Shown piece by piece: positions 53,966-61,395 of a stretch of 64,000 nucleotides of DNA. A program made the position numbers and the translations under genes. Position 1 is the first letter of the stretch. Each line of letters starts with the position of its first letter. The stretch comes from Roseovarius indicus (GTDB taxonomy: Bacteria > Pseudomonadota > Alphaproteobacteria > Rhodobacterales > Rhodobacteraceae). Below the pieces are notes generated by a model that saw only the letters and a program-made list of their open reading frames with translations, was not told where the DNA came from and ran no database searches. The stretch spans positions 992,001-1,056,000 of the forward strand of contig NZ_CP031598.1 in assembly GCF_008728195.1 (NCBI RefSeq). The letters run 5' to 3'.

Positions 53966-54978
53966 AACTCTATCGCTTGGTCGGCCCCGGCGGCGACGAC
54001 CGCCTTCAGCTTCACGAAGAGCCGAAGCCCCGGGTCGGCCCGAAAGACCTTCTTGTGCGCATCGGGGCGGTCTCGCTGAATTACCGCGACCTGATGGTTC
54101 TCGAAAACCGCTACGCGCATGGCGCCCTGCCCGATGGTCTCATCCCCTGTTCCGACGGCGCGGGCAAGGTGGTGGCCACCGGCGATCAGGTGGACCGCGC
54201 CGCCGTGGGCGACCGGGTTGCCGGGCTCTTCATGCCGCGCTGGCTTGGCGGCGCCTTTGAAGAGAGGTTCCGGTACGATGCGCTGGGCGGCGACCGTGAT
54301 GGCGTGCTGGCGGAATACGCCGTGTTCGATCAGGAAGCGGTGGTTCACATCCCCGATCACTTGAGCTTTGCCGAGGCCGCCACCCTTCCCTGCGCGGCCC
54401 TGACCGCGTGGCACGCCCTTTTCGGCCCGCGCCCGGTCTTGCCGGGGGAAGACGTGCTGTTGAAGGGTACGGGCGGCGTCAGCCTCTTTGCGCTGGCGTT
54501 TGCCAAGATGGCGGGCGCGCGCTGCATCCTGACCACGACGCATGCGGAAAAACGCGACCGCGCGCGCGACCTCGGGGCTGATGAGGTGATCGTTCTGTCC
54601 GAAACCGACGACTGGCCGAAGGCCTTGCGCGACGCGACGGCGGGCCGTGGCGTGGATCATATCGTCGAGGTCGTGGGCGGCGAGACGCTGTCACAGTCGA
54701 TCCATGCCGCGCGCAACGGCGGGCAGATCCATTACATCGGCGCCCAAAGCAAGGGCTCGATCGACCCCGTCGATCTACGGCGGAAAAACATCGAGCTTCG
54801 CGGCGTCTATGTCGGCTCCCGCGCACAGTTTATGGCGATGAACCGGGCCATCGGATATGCGGGCTATCGCCCGGTCGTTGACACCGTCTTCCCCTTCCCC
54901 GACGCGCTGAAGGCGTACCAGTATCTTCGCCTTCAAAAGCATATCGGGAAGGTCGTGATCGCGATGGATTCGCCCTGA
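53962..54978 (+). CDS. MDR-family zinc-independent alcohol dehydrogenase/quinone oxidoreductase
   Basis: A 338-aa medium-chain dehydrogenase. It has Asn-Tyr-Arg-Asp-Leu-Met in the catalytic half, Pro-Cys-Ser-Asp-Gly-Ala-Gly, and the coenzyme motif Gly-Thr-Gly-Gly-Val-Ser near 171-176. The usual structural-zinc Cys cluster is not seen, and the family is closest to quinone-oxidoreductase-like members. The start ATG overlaps the flavin-reductase stop, and an AbrB-family gene follows after 1 bp. Confidence 0.86.
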   Translation: MKLYRLVGPGGDDRLQLHEEPKPRVGPKDLLVRIGAVSLNYRDLMVLENRYAHGALPDGLIPCSDGAGKVVATGDQVDRAAVGDRVAGLFMPRWLGGAFEERFRYDALGGDRDGVLAEYAVFDQEAVVHIPDHLSFAEAATLPCAALTAWHALFGPRPVLPGEDVLLKGTGGVSLFALAFAKMAGARCILTTTHAEKRDRARDLGADEVIVLSETDDWPKALRDATAGRGVDHIVEVVGGETLSQSIHAARNGGQIHYIGAQSKGSIDPVDLRRKNIELRGVYVGSRAQFMAMNRAIGYAGYRPVVDTVFPFPDALKAYQYLRLQKHIGKVVIAMDSP

Positions 54979-54979
54979 C

Positions 54980-56050
54980 ATGATCGCTAACCGCTTCGGC
55001 AAAAGCGGCGCGAGGGGTCTCGTGCTCGTGCTGCTGTGCGTGCTCGGTGCCGAAGTCGCCACGCTGCAGGGGGTGCCGATGGCGTGGATGATCGGGCCGA
55101 TGCTCGTGTCGACCGTGTTCGCCGTGTCGGGGTGGCATGTGCCTCTTCCGCGCCAGACCCGGATCACCGGCCAGTCGATCGTGGCAACGGCGGTCGGCCT
55201 GCAACTGACCTGGGCGGGCGTGGTGGCCGTCTCGGACCTCGTGGTCGAAATCCTGATCGTGGCGCTGGGAAGCGGGTTTCTGGCGATCGGGCTGGCGCCC
55301 CTGCTTCATCGCCTCTCCCGCGTGGACCGGGCCAGTTCGTTCTTCGCCTGCGTGCCCTGCGGACCCGCCGAAATGGCAGAGCTTGCCGAGAAAGGCGGCG
55401 GAAACGGCCCGCTGGTGGGGCTCGTGCAGGGCCTTCGCATCGCCATGGTCGTGCTGATCGTGCCAAGCGCGCTTCGGCTTGCCGGTGTGCCGCTCGTGGA
55501 AGACAGCCGCATTGCCGGCGACCTGTTCGCCTTCGGCGTCCTGACGGTTCCGGCGTTGTGCCTGGCGTTGCTCACCGCCCTGGCGTTCAAGCGCCTCGGC
55601 ATGGTCAGCCCCTTTTTCCTCGGCCCGCTTGCCCTGGCCTCGATCCTTGCGGTCATGGTCGAGGGCCCCGTGGCGTGGCCCCGCGGGCTGACCTATGCGG
55701 GGCAGTTCCTGTTGGGCGTGTCGCTGGGGCTTAGCTTCAACCGCGATCTGCTGCGACTGGCCCCCCGCTTCGTGGCGGCCTCCGCGCTGACCACGCTCCT
55801 GACCATCTTGGGGTGCACGGCCTTGGCCCTGTGCATCGCCAGTATCGATGGTTTGCCGTTCGCGACACTCACACTGGCCGCCGCCCCGGGCAGCGTAACG
55901 GAGATGTCACTCACCGCGAACGTCATGGGCCTTGATGTTGCCATGGTAACTGGCTTTCATATCGTCCGCCTGTTTATTTTGATGCCGCTTGCGCCCTTGG
56001 CACTGATTTTGGTTTCCAAGAGCGCGGCTCACGCTGGATCAAATGAATAG
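54980..56050 (+). CDS. AbrB-family membrane protein
   Basis: A 356-aa membrane protein with ten or so helices arranged as two repeats. Each has a Gly-Pro-Met-Leu/Ala-Ala-Pro-Gly-Ser-Val-Thr-Glu-Met type loop (Pro-Ala-Glu-Met-Ala-Glu in the first, Ala-Ala-Pro-Gly-Ser-Val-Thr-Glu-Met in the second). This is the 'AbrB duplication' transporter family, not the AbrB DNA-binding protein. Its work is unknown. In this operon it may export or regulate a pathway acid. Last gene before the IS3 element. Confidence 0.85.
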   Translation: MIANRFGKSGARGLVLVLLCVLGAEVATLQGVPMAWMIGPMLVSTVFAVSGWHVPLPRQTRITGQSIVATAVGLQLTWAGVVAVSDLVVEILIVALGSGFLAIGLAPLLHRLSRVDRASSFFACVPCGPAEMAELAEKGGGNGPLVGLVQGLRIAMVVLIVPSALRLAGVPLVEDSRIAGDLFAFGVLTVPALCLALLTALAFKRLGMVSPFFLGPLALASILAVMVEGPVAWPRGLTYAGQFLLGVSLGLSFNRDLLRLAPRFVAASALTTLLTILGCTALALCIASIDGLPFATLTLAAAPGSVTEMSLTANVMGLDVAMVTGFHIVRLFILMPLAPLALILVSKSAAHAGSNE

Positions 56051-56374
56051 ATTGAAGTTCGCCCGGTGGAGTTTTCAGACGACGTCGAACTCATCTCAAC
56101 TTGGACAGAGACGCTGTCCTATTGGCGGCGCGTAGGTTGCGCGGTCTTAAATGTATTTATGGCTTGGGGGCTAGATAAGCGCTCTTAAACTGCATTCTTC
56201 TGACATGGTCATCCCTCCGACACTTCCCCCCTCAAGCAGGACTGGAATGCGCCTGTTGGCGTGGACCATTTTCCGGTTCGTTGCCGCGTTCAGGTGTTTC
56301 TCAATAAACCGGCTTGTGCCATATCGCGAACGTTGTTCTACGCCCTTCGAACGTCTCACGTAAGGCCCAATATG
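56051..56374. other. intergenic, no supported gene
   Basis: Between the AbrB-family gene and the IS3 element. A 62-codon minus frame (56171-56359) has no recognisable domain. A lower-GC stretch lies around 56150. I see no terminator with a T tract. Confidence 0.4.
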
Positions 56375-56402
56375 TGAGGTGCCCCTAGTTTCCTAGACAC
56401 CT
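56375..56402. repeat. IS3 left terminal inverted repeat
   Basis: Starts TGAGGTGCCCCTAG, continues to TAGACACCT. The orfB stop codon (56393-56395) lies inside it. Confidence 0.85.
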
Positions 56403-57271
56403 GCCTGGTTCAGTTTCTGCTGTCTGATTTCGAAGTCAACGGGCGACAGCATGCCATTGTTCGTGTGCTTTCGTTTCGGGTTGTAGAATAGCTCGATGTA
56501 TTCGAACACGTCCTGCCTAGCGGCTTCTCGGGTTGGGTAGGTCCGGCGCCGGATGCGTTCTCGCTTTAGGAGCTGGAAGAAGCTCTCGGCGACGGCGTTG
56601 TCGTGGCAATTCCCGCGCCGGCTCATGCTGGGCTCCAAGCCATGCTGCCTCAGGAAAGCCTGCCATTCGCGGCTGGTGAACTGAGAGCCTTGGTCTGAAT
56701 GTAGGATCACCCGTTCCGTCGGCTTTCGTCGCCATACGGCCATCAGAAGGGCCTGGAGCGCCAGGTCTGTCGTCATGCGGGATTGGGCGGCCCAACCGAC
56801 CACACGACGCGAAAAGAGGTCGATGACGACGCACAGGTACAGCCAGCCCTCATGGGTCTTGATGTAGGTGATGTCGGTGACCCAAAGCTGATCGGGGCGA
56901 GATGCCTCGAACCTCTGTTCCAGCTTGTTCTCGGCTACCATCGCCGGCTTGCCAACATGACGGCCGGGACGGCGTCGGTAGCCCACTTGCGCAGCGATCC
57001 CGGCCTGAGATGCCAGTCGCGCAACGCGGTTCTCGGAGATGATCTCGCCTTGGTCGCGTAGATCATCCGTTAGCTTGCGGTAGCCATAGACCTTACCGCT
57101 GTCCGCCCGGGCCTGGCGGATCAGCTCGGTTTGACGTGCATCCTCCTGCGCGCGGTGGCTTAACGGTTCCTTAAGCCATGCGTAGAAGCCGGAGAAATGA
57201 ACCCGCAGCACCCGGCACATGGCACGGACGCCAAACTCTGCGCGATGCGCCCGGATGAAGGCGTACTTCAT
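56393..57271 (-). CDS. IS3-family transposase OrfB (DDE integrase domain)
   Basis: A 292-aa transposase subunit. It has a helix-turn-helix_21-like start and an rve core with the first Asp in Trp-Val-Thr-Asp-Ile-Thr-Tyr, the second in His-Ser-Asp-Gln-Gly-Ser-Gln-Phe, and the Glu in Asn-Ala-Val-Ala-Glu-Ser-Phe-Phe. The DDE triad is complete. It can start at ATG 57271, which overlaps the orfA stop. It is normally made as an OrfAB fusion after a -1 frameshift in orfA. The frame is open further upstream to 57559, as expected for such a fusion. Confidence 0.9.
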   Translation of the reverse strand: MKYAFIRAHRAEFGVRAMCRVLRVHFSGFYAWLKEPLSHRAQEDARQTELIRQARADSGKVYGYRKLTDDLRDQGEIISENRVARLASQAGIAAQVGYRRRPGRHVGKPAMVAENKLEQRFEASRPDQLWVTDITYIKTHEGWLYLCVVIDLFSRRVVGWAAQSRMTTDLALQALLMAVWRRKPTERVILHSDQGSQFTSREWQAFLRQHGLEPSMSRRGNCHDNAVAESFFQLLKRERIRRRTYPTREAARQDVFEYIELFYNPKRKHTNNGMLSPVDFEIRQQKLNQAGV

Positions 57272-57540
57272 TGGGACTCGCGCGCGAAGTACGCCGTTGC
57301 CTTTTTTAGGATGTCGCGCTCCTCGGTGACCCTGGCCAGTTCGCGCTTCAGCCGCCGGTTCTCGGCCTCGTGGTCCACGCCCGGCTTCGGGACAGGCTCC
57401 CCGAACAGCTTCAGCCACTTGTAAAGGGAATGCGTGCTGACGCCCAACCGCCGGGACACCTCGCGCACCGGATACCCCCGCACCGTGATCTGATGCACCG
57501 CATCGCGCTTGAACTCGTCGCTGTAATTGCTTGTCCCCAT
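57268..57540 (-). CDS. IS3-family transposase OrfA
   Basis: A 90-aa DNA-binding subunit. It has a helix-turn-helix with Tyr-Ser-Asp-Glu-Phe-Lys-Arg-Asp-Ala-Val and Val-Ser-Arg-Arg-Leu-Gly-Val-Ser-Thr-His-Ser-Leu-Tyr-Lys-Trp. A leucine-zipper-like coiled coil follows (Glu-Asn-Arg-Arg-Leu-Lys-Arg-Glu-Leu-Ala-Arg-Val-Thr-Glu-Glu), ending Ile-Leu-Lys-Lys-Ala-Thr-Ala-Tyr-Phe. Intact and typical for the IS3 family. Confidence 0.9.
   Translation of the reverse strand: MGTSNYSDEFKRDAVHQITVRGYPVREVSRRLGVSTHSLYKWLKLFGEPVPKPGVDHEAENRRLKRELARVTEERDILKKATAYFARESQ
57301..57307 (-). promoter_or_regulatory. A6G programmed frameshift site of the IS3 element
   Basis: On the minus strand AAAAAAG lies in the Leu-Lys-Lys-Ala codons near the end of orfA, just before orfB. 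This is the standard slippery heptamer used by IS3 elements to make the OrfAB transposase. Confidence 0.7.
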
Positions 57541-57571
57541 ATCGGCCTCCTTGCCTCAAAGTTAGGGTGCA

Positions 57572-57599
57572 AGGTGTCTACAAATCTAGGGGCACCTCA
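57572..57599. repeat. IS3 right terminal inverted repeat
   Basis: In reverse complement it starts TGAGGTGCCCCTAG and ends with TAGACACCT, with three differences from the left repeat in 28 positions. Confidence 0.85.
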
Positions 57600-57965
57600 A
57601 ACGAGCTAACGGCCGCGGGAGCGATTATAGAAGCTAAGTTGGGGACTTTTTGTTGACTGTACCTGTGAGGCAGCCGTCCCTAGCAGGGAAATGATCGTTC
57701 AATGACGCCCATTGTCTCATATAAATTTAGGTGATTGCATCTGCGGAAAAGCGGAGAGCCGCGACCCGTAGGCGTTGGTTTTGGTTTGATAGAAGCCAAG
57801 GCCGTAGACCTCTGATGAACGCTGGGCGATGCCTCCATTTGTGAAGCGTTGAGAGCTGTGCGCGAAGCGCGAAAAATATTCTCACCAACGGACATTTGGC
57901 GCTGGAAATTTGGTACGGCTTTACAACTGAATTTTTCCTATTCGCTAATAGAAAGTCGCACGGTC
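57600..57965. other. intergenic between IS3 and the HhH-glycosylase-like gene
   Basis: No gene could be supported. Short frames at 57680-57895 (minus) and 57849-58058 (plus, overlapping the next gene antisense) have no known domain. AT content rises toward 57900. It is the 3' flank of the minus-strand operon. Confidence 0.4.
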
Positions 57966-58628
57966 CTATTGCATGAATTCAAGCGACAGTTGTCGACTGG
58001 TTCGCTCCGACTGAAAACTCCAGATGCCCGCATCGAATTCACGTCGAGAGATGGATAACAAGTCCGCCGCAAAACTAAATACTTCGCGAAGATAATCGTA
58101 GTTATCGTCCTCCAATCCCACGAGCTCAGCAAAGTCGCGGATGTGGCGATCTACAGCGATGCAATCCACTCCCACTAAACAGGCCATGTAATCGACGGTT
58201 TTTGGGCCGACACCTCTCACTCGCCGAATACCCACCCGAAAGCTCTTGTCCCGTAGGGCACTGCTTAACTCGGACGTGCTGTCAATTTCCGCCTCGGTCA
58301 GGAAGCTGACCAGATTGTCAAAGCGTGATATCTTCTCCCGATGCTCCCATTGCAAGAACTTTGGGCTTCCCTCTTGCTCGATCACCTCCATCAAGATGTT
58401 CATGGTCGTGGCGTGCGGGAAGGTTCTAAGAATATTGGCAATCCGAGGCTTAACAACTTTCGCATAGTTAAGCCCAGCTTGTAAGACCGAGTCAGCAAGT
58501 ACCGCGCCCATATGGTGATAAACGGGTCTGCAAGAGACGCGCGATCCCAGAATGCCGTTCCGAACAGCATGGTTGGCAACGCGCCGGGCGGCATGCAGAG
58601 CGTCTGAAGTGTTTAGGTTTTCTGCCAC
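57966..58628 (-). CDS. HhH-GPD DNA-glycosylase-like protein
   Basis: A 220-aa protein of the helix-hairpin-helix base-excision glycosylase superfamily. The hairpin reads Gly-Val-Gly-Pro-Lys-Thr-Val (about 139-145) with Lys143 at the place of the Nth/OGG catalytic lysine. Asp160 in Ala-Val-Asp-Arg-His-Ile stands where the catalytic Asp should be. There is no Fe-S Cys cluster. GTG 58628 follows AGGAAG. It is the last gene of a four-gene operon, 15 bp after the QueC-like gene. HhH/OGG-like proteins occur with QueC-like proteins in type IV CBASS. Here it might act on a deazaguanine or other modified base. Confidence 0.8.
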   Translation of the reverse strand: MAENLNTSDALHAARRVANHAVRNGILGSRVSCRPVYHHMGAVLADSVLQAGLNYAKVVKPRIANILRTFPHATTMNILMEVIEQEGSPKFLQWEHREKISRFDNLVSFLTEAEIDSTSELSSALRDKSFRVGIRRVRGVGPKTVDYMACLVGVDCIAVDRHIRDFAELVGLEDDNYDYLREVFSFAADLLSISRREFDAGIWSFQSERTSRQLSLEFMQ

Positions 58629-58643
58629 TTCTATTCTTCCTGT

Positions 58644-59264
58644 TTACGCGAGGCCGGCTCCCACCAAGGCATTCAGCCTCTCTACGCAGTTTGGACAGGC
58701 CCCGCAAGGAAACGAACTTGACGCCTGACAAGAGAAGGTGCGGCCGATAGGTACCCCAAGGTCCAGCGCTCGTCGGACGACGTCGACCTTGGCTTTTTCG
58801 CGGAAGGGCGCATGGAAGCGTACGGCGCCGACACCACGTGAGAGCTCTTCAAGGCCGTTCATGAACTCGGTGCTGCAGTCTATTTCCTTGGCATGATTGC
58901 TGTTGATGAAGCCCGAATACACGTCGAGGATTCGAAGCGTCTGGGCGCGAGCTGCGGCCACAGCGAAGAACAGCATCGTCCGGTACGGGAGGTACAGGTC
59001 ATCATCTGAGATGGCTTCTTTCCAAAGGTCTGCTTCCACGATCATCCGTGATGGCGAGCCCTTGAAGACGTCCGAGATATTCAGCCGTTCTGGCGGCATC
59101 GCCTCTTGCGGGAGGACTTCCTGCACTTTCGCCCATTCTGTCTCGGCACAGTGTTGGCCGTAATCGAAGAAGATGGGATGAACTTCTGTCCCTTCGTTGA
59201 TCAGCAGATAGCAGACCGTTGTTGAATCAAGTCCGCCAGAGACCATGACGACAGCCTTCTTCAT
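58644..59264 (-). CDS. QueC-like 7-cyano-7-deazaguanine synthase family protein
   Basis: A 206-aa ATP-pyrophosphatase. The PP-loop is Ser-Gly-Gly-Leu-Asp-Ser (residues 9-14), Tyr-Arg-Thr-Met-Leu-Phe binds nucleotide, and a zinc motif of four Cys (179, 187, 190, 193; C-x7-C-x2-C-x2-C) is at the end. True QueC is about 230 aa and makes preQ0 for tRNA queuosine. None of queD, queE or folE is here, and it sits between a kinase/deoxyribosyltransferase fusion and a DNA glycosylase homologue, all overlapping or close. It therefore looks like a defence-type QueC (as Cap9 of type IV CBASS or QatC) that may join a deazaguanine to a protein. ATG overlaps the upstream stop. Confidence 0.88.
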   Translation of the reverse strand: MKKAVVMVSGGLDSTTVCYLLINEGTEVHPIFFDYGQHCAETEWAKVQEVLPQEAMPPERLNISDVFKGSPSRMIVEADLWKEAISDDDLYLPYRTMLFFAVAAARAQTLRILDVYSGFINSNHAKEIDCSTEFMNGLEELSRGVGAVRFHAPFREKAKVDVVRRALDLGVPIGRTFSCQASSSFPCGACPNCVERLNALVGAGLA

Positions 59265-60592
59265 GAACGCGTCGCCCTTAGTCTCGAAATAACTTCGAAG
59301 AGGCCGTTTAGGCAGATATCCAGCTTGTCCGAATAGACCGCGCTCCCCGCCATCACCATGGTGTTGGTATTCTCTTTGAGTGGATCGAAGGTGATCACTG
59401 GCTTTTTCAGGGCAAGAGCCAGGCCAATTTCAACGAGTGTGCCTGGATCGCGCTCCAGCGGCAGTGCGAAAACCAGATCACACTCCTCGAGCAGACCAAA
59501 ATCACCCATATATGCGGCTCGCATTTCATGCATCGAGCTTTGCGGGTTTAGCTCTCCGTTCTCTTGTACCGGGCGGCGAATCCGAAAATTATGATAGGCG
59601 AGCGCCCGAAGTGCTTCTTCGAGGTGCGTGCGGTCGACGTAGGAAAAGTCGGGAGCGGCGAAGTATATCTGAAAGTCCGGCCGTGCATGCCAGGGCAGAA
59701 ATGTTCCGCCCAAGCCGCGCATTTGGTCGATGGAGAGCGCGAGGCTGCGCTGGACATCTCTTTTGAAGTCGTCCGGGTAGGTTGTGTGGGCATAGCACGT
59801 AGCAGCGCGCGCTGCCTTCCATCCGGCATCAAAGACGGCGCCATCCAGCATGGACGCGAAAACCGCTGAATACACGTCACCGACGCCGACTGAGTTGACG
59901 GTTTCGCCGAGGAGCGCCGGAATCTCGTCGACTTTGTCACCGCGAAGATCGAACACACGGCTGCCGCCGCGATTTTCCTTCAGAAGAATGGCTTGCGGCG
60001 ACAGATCGCGCAAATCAGCCAGCAAGCTGGACATATCCTCCGACGCGTTCTCCAGGAACATTGGAGACGATGTAGAAGTCACTACGGCGGCAATGTTCCC
60101 CTTGAACGATGAGAGCGATCGAAGGTCCGGGAGATCATAGGCGATATCGAAGCTTGCCTGAACATCCTCGGCAAGTAGGGATCTCAGGACCGTGAGGTCG
60201 TACTTTCCAGGGAAAATCAGACAGGTTTTGAAGGTCTTTAGTGCGTCAACTTCTCCGCGGTATTCGACAGATTTTTCGTCCCTCAGAATGTCTTGATATG
60301 CTTGGTCGGCGAGTTCGGTCGGATCGCCAATCGCCATGAGGTTCGGCGCGCCCTTGACCTCTGCCAGCCAGATAAATTCGCTGCATCCCAAGCTCTCGAG
60401 GTAGGCTCGCGCCTGATCGACCAGATAGCCGGGGCATGCAGCGGCCACGGAAAAGTTCGCGTCTATCGCCCACAGCCCGCGGGCCGCGTGAATGATGCCG
60501 CCGAGCCGTAGCTTACTTTCAGCACCTGCCTTCGGTAGGGTGAAATCTACGTAGACCTCGCCGACCAGCAGAAGGTCTTGGCTAGGACTCAT
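59261..60592 (-). CDS. PfkB-like sugar kinase fused to nucleoside 2-deoxyribosyltransferase-like domain
   Basis: A 443-aa two-domain protein. Residues ~5-295 are PfkB (ribokinase-like): Gly-Glu-Val-Tyr-Val-Asp-Phe near the start, an Asn-Arg-Gly-Gly segment, and the anion hole Gly-Val-Gly-Asp (236-239) with the catalytic-base Asp239. Residues ~307-443 are nucleoside 2-deoxyribosyltransferase-like: Ile-Tyr-Phe-Ala-Ala-Pro-Asp-Phe, Cys-Asp-Leu-Val-Phe-Ala, and Gly-Thr-Leu-Val-Glu-Ile-Gly with Glu388 as the likely nucleophile. One chain that could both cut or swap a base and phosphorylate a (deoxy)ribonucleoside is unusual. It overlaps the genes on both sides by 4 bp. Confidence 0.85.
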   Translation of the reverse strand: MSPSQDLLLVGEVYVDFTLPKAGAESKLRLGGIIHAARGLWAIDANFSVAAACPGYLVDQARAYLESLGCSEFIWLAEVKGAPNLMAIGDPTELADQAYQDILRDEKSVEYRGEVDALKTFKTCLIFPGKYDLTVLRSLLAEDVQASFDIAYDLPDLRSLSSFKGNIAAVVTSTSSPMFLENASEDMSSLLADLRDLSPQAILLKENRGGSRVFDLRGDKVDEIPALLGETVNSVGVGDVYSAVFASMLDGAVFDAGWKAARAATCYAHTTYPDDFKRDVQRSLALSIDQMRGLGGTFLPWHARPDFQIYFAAPDFSYVDRTHLEEALRALAYHNFRIRRPVQENGELNPQSSMHEMRAAYMGDFGLLEECDLVFALPLERDPGTLVEIGLALALKKPVITFDPLKENTNTMVMAGSAVYSDKLDICLNGLFEVISRLRATRS

Positions 60593-60972
60593 GGCGTCCG
60601 AGGCGCGAAGTCCACGCTGACCGATGCAACTGGAGCCGATGCCGAGGAGTTGACGCGCCCTTCATAGGTGAATCCCTCAGCCATGCAGTCTGCGAGATAG
60701 TTCAAGCTGGTTGGTAGCGCTCCCACGGTTTGGCCGCTTGCGTCGACGGCGAACAATCGGCCACTGTGCTCGATAGTTAGCGCCGTGTTGGCCGGAGGAA
60801 CCCCGCCGCTAGCGGCGAAGTAGTCACACTGCTCGACCTCTTCGAGGACGCAGGAGAACGCCCGGGCACAGCGATCCTCCCCACTTGCGCCGCCACTCCC
60901 GGCTCCTTCGCCGCCCTCTTTGGGGCGCGAGCCGGGGTAGTCCGAGAAGCTTCCAGAGCCAGTGCTACCCAT
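60589..60972 (-). CDS. small Gly-rich protein with Met-Gly-Ser-Thr-Gly start, putative QueC-like enzyme target
   Basis: A 127-aa protein that I do not assign to a named family. It begins Met-Gly-Ser-Thr-Gly-Ser-Gly-Ser-Phe-Ser-Asp-Tyr. A Gly/Ser-rich stretch to about residue 32 follows, then a folded-looking part with Cys at 35, 41, 49 and 90. ATG 60972 has GAGGG 6 nt upstream. A TTG four codons earlier is less likely. Met before Gly is normally removed, which would leave a free N-terminal Gly. It is the first gene of the operon, and its stop overlaps the kinase-fusion start. I infer that it is the substrate or sensor on which the QueC-like enzyme acts. Confidence 0.75.
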   Translation of the reverse strand: MGSTGSGSFSDYPGSRPKEGGEGAGSGGASGEDRCARAFSCVLEEVEQCDYFAASGGVPPANTALTIEHSGRLFAVDASGQTVGALPTSLNYLADCMAEGFTYEGRVNSSASAPVASVSVDFAPRTP

Positions 60973-61395
60973 ATCAACCCTCAAATCAGCATTCCATGTT
61001 CATGTGAGGGTCTTTCAATTCAAGCGATATTTCAAGCCAAAGAAGTAGACTTCGACGAGCGTGAAAATTGAGGCATTATCGATGACTACTCAGGCAAGAA
61101 GACGCCGCGAACGGCACCTTTCGCTCGCCGCGCTGCAGTGATCCATGCCGGGGCTAAAGGTCGGCTTCGGGCCGTTCACGCCGGTTCGACAAACGGGCGG
61201 ATTCCGGAAGTTCGCCGCAGGCGCGAGCACGTCCCAAGCTCACCGAGGGAACAGACATTCAGCCTGTATCCAAAGAAGGCTCGGTTTCACTCGCGGGGCG
61301 GATCGGGACTAAGCGTTATGGAGAAACTAAACCTGAGCTTAAGTCGTTGCAAAGATGCTCATGCATTATAGTCTGATCTGAAGAGGGTTTCAAAA
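60973..61395. promoter_or_regulatory. divergent intergenic region of the two defence-type operons
   Basis: 423 bp with no supported gene between the minus-strand QueC-like operon and the plus-strand TerB gene. A frame at 61138-61371 has no domain. Lower-GC stretches near 60990-61070 and 61300-61380 may be the two promoters. No clear palindrome was found. Confidence 0.45.

Larger units (their letters stand above)
56375..57599 (-). mobile_element. IS3-family insertion sequence, complete
   Basis: A 1225-bp element with imperfect terminal inverted repeats that begin TGAGGTGCCCCTAG at both ends (25 of the first 28 bases match). It carries orfA and orfB on the minus strand, overlapping, with an A6G slippery run in orfA. 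Both genes look intact, so it may still move. No clear target duplication was found (left flank …TATG, right flank AACG…). It lies at the border of the putative defence island. Confidence 0.92.

Noticed and set aside
58644..59264. Housekeeping queC for tRNA queuosine
   Set aside because: Shorter than usual, no other queuosine genes near, translationally coupled to unrelated nucleotide enzymes. Not excluded without a genome search.
57966..60972. Calling the operon a type IV CBASS
   Set aside because: QueC-like and OGG-like genes fit, but no CD-NTase and no CBASS effector are in the window on either side.
57966..60972. Calling the operon a dpd-type DNA deazaguanine modification cluster or a Qat system
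   Set aside because: No DpdA/TGT, FolE, QueD or QueE homologue, and no Qat ATPase or TatD nuclease, is present.
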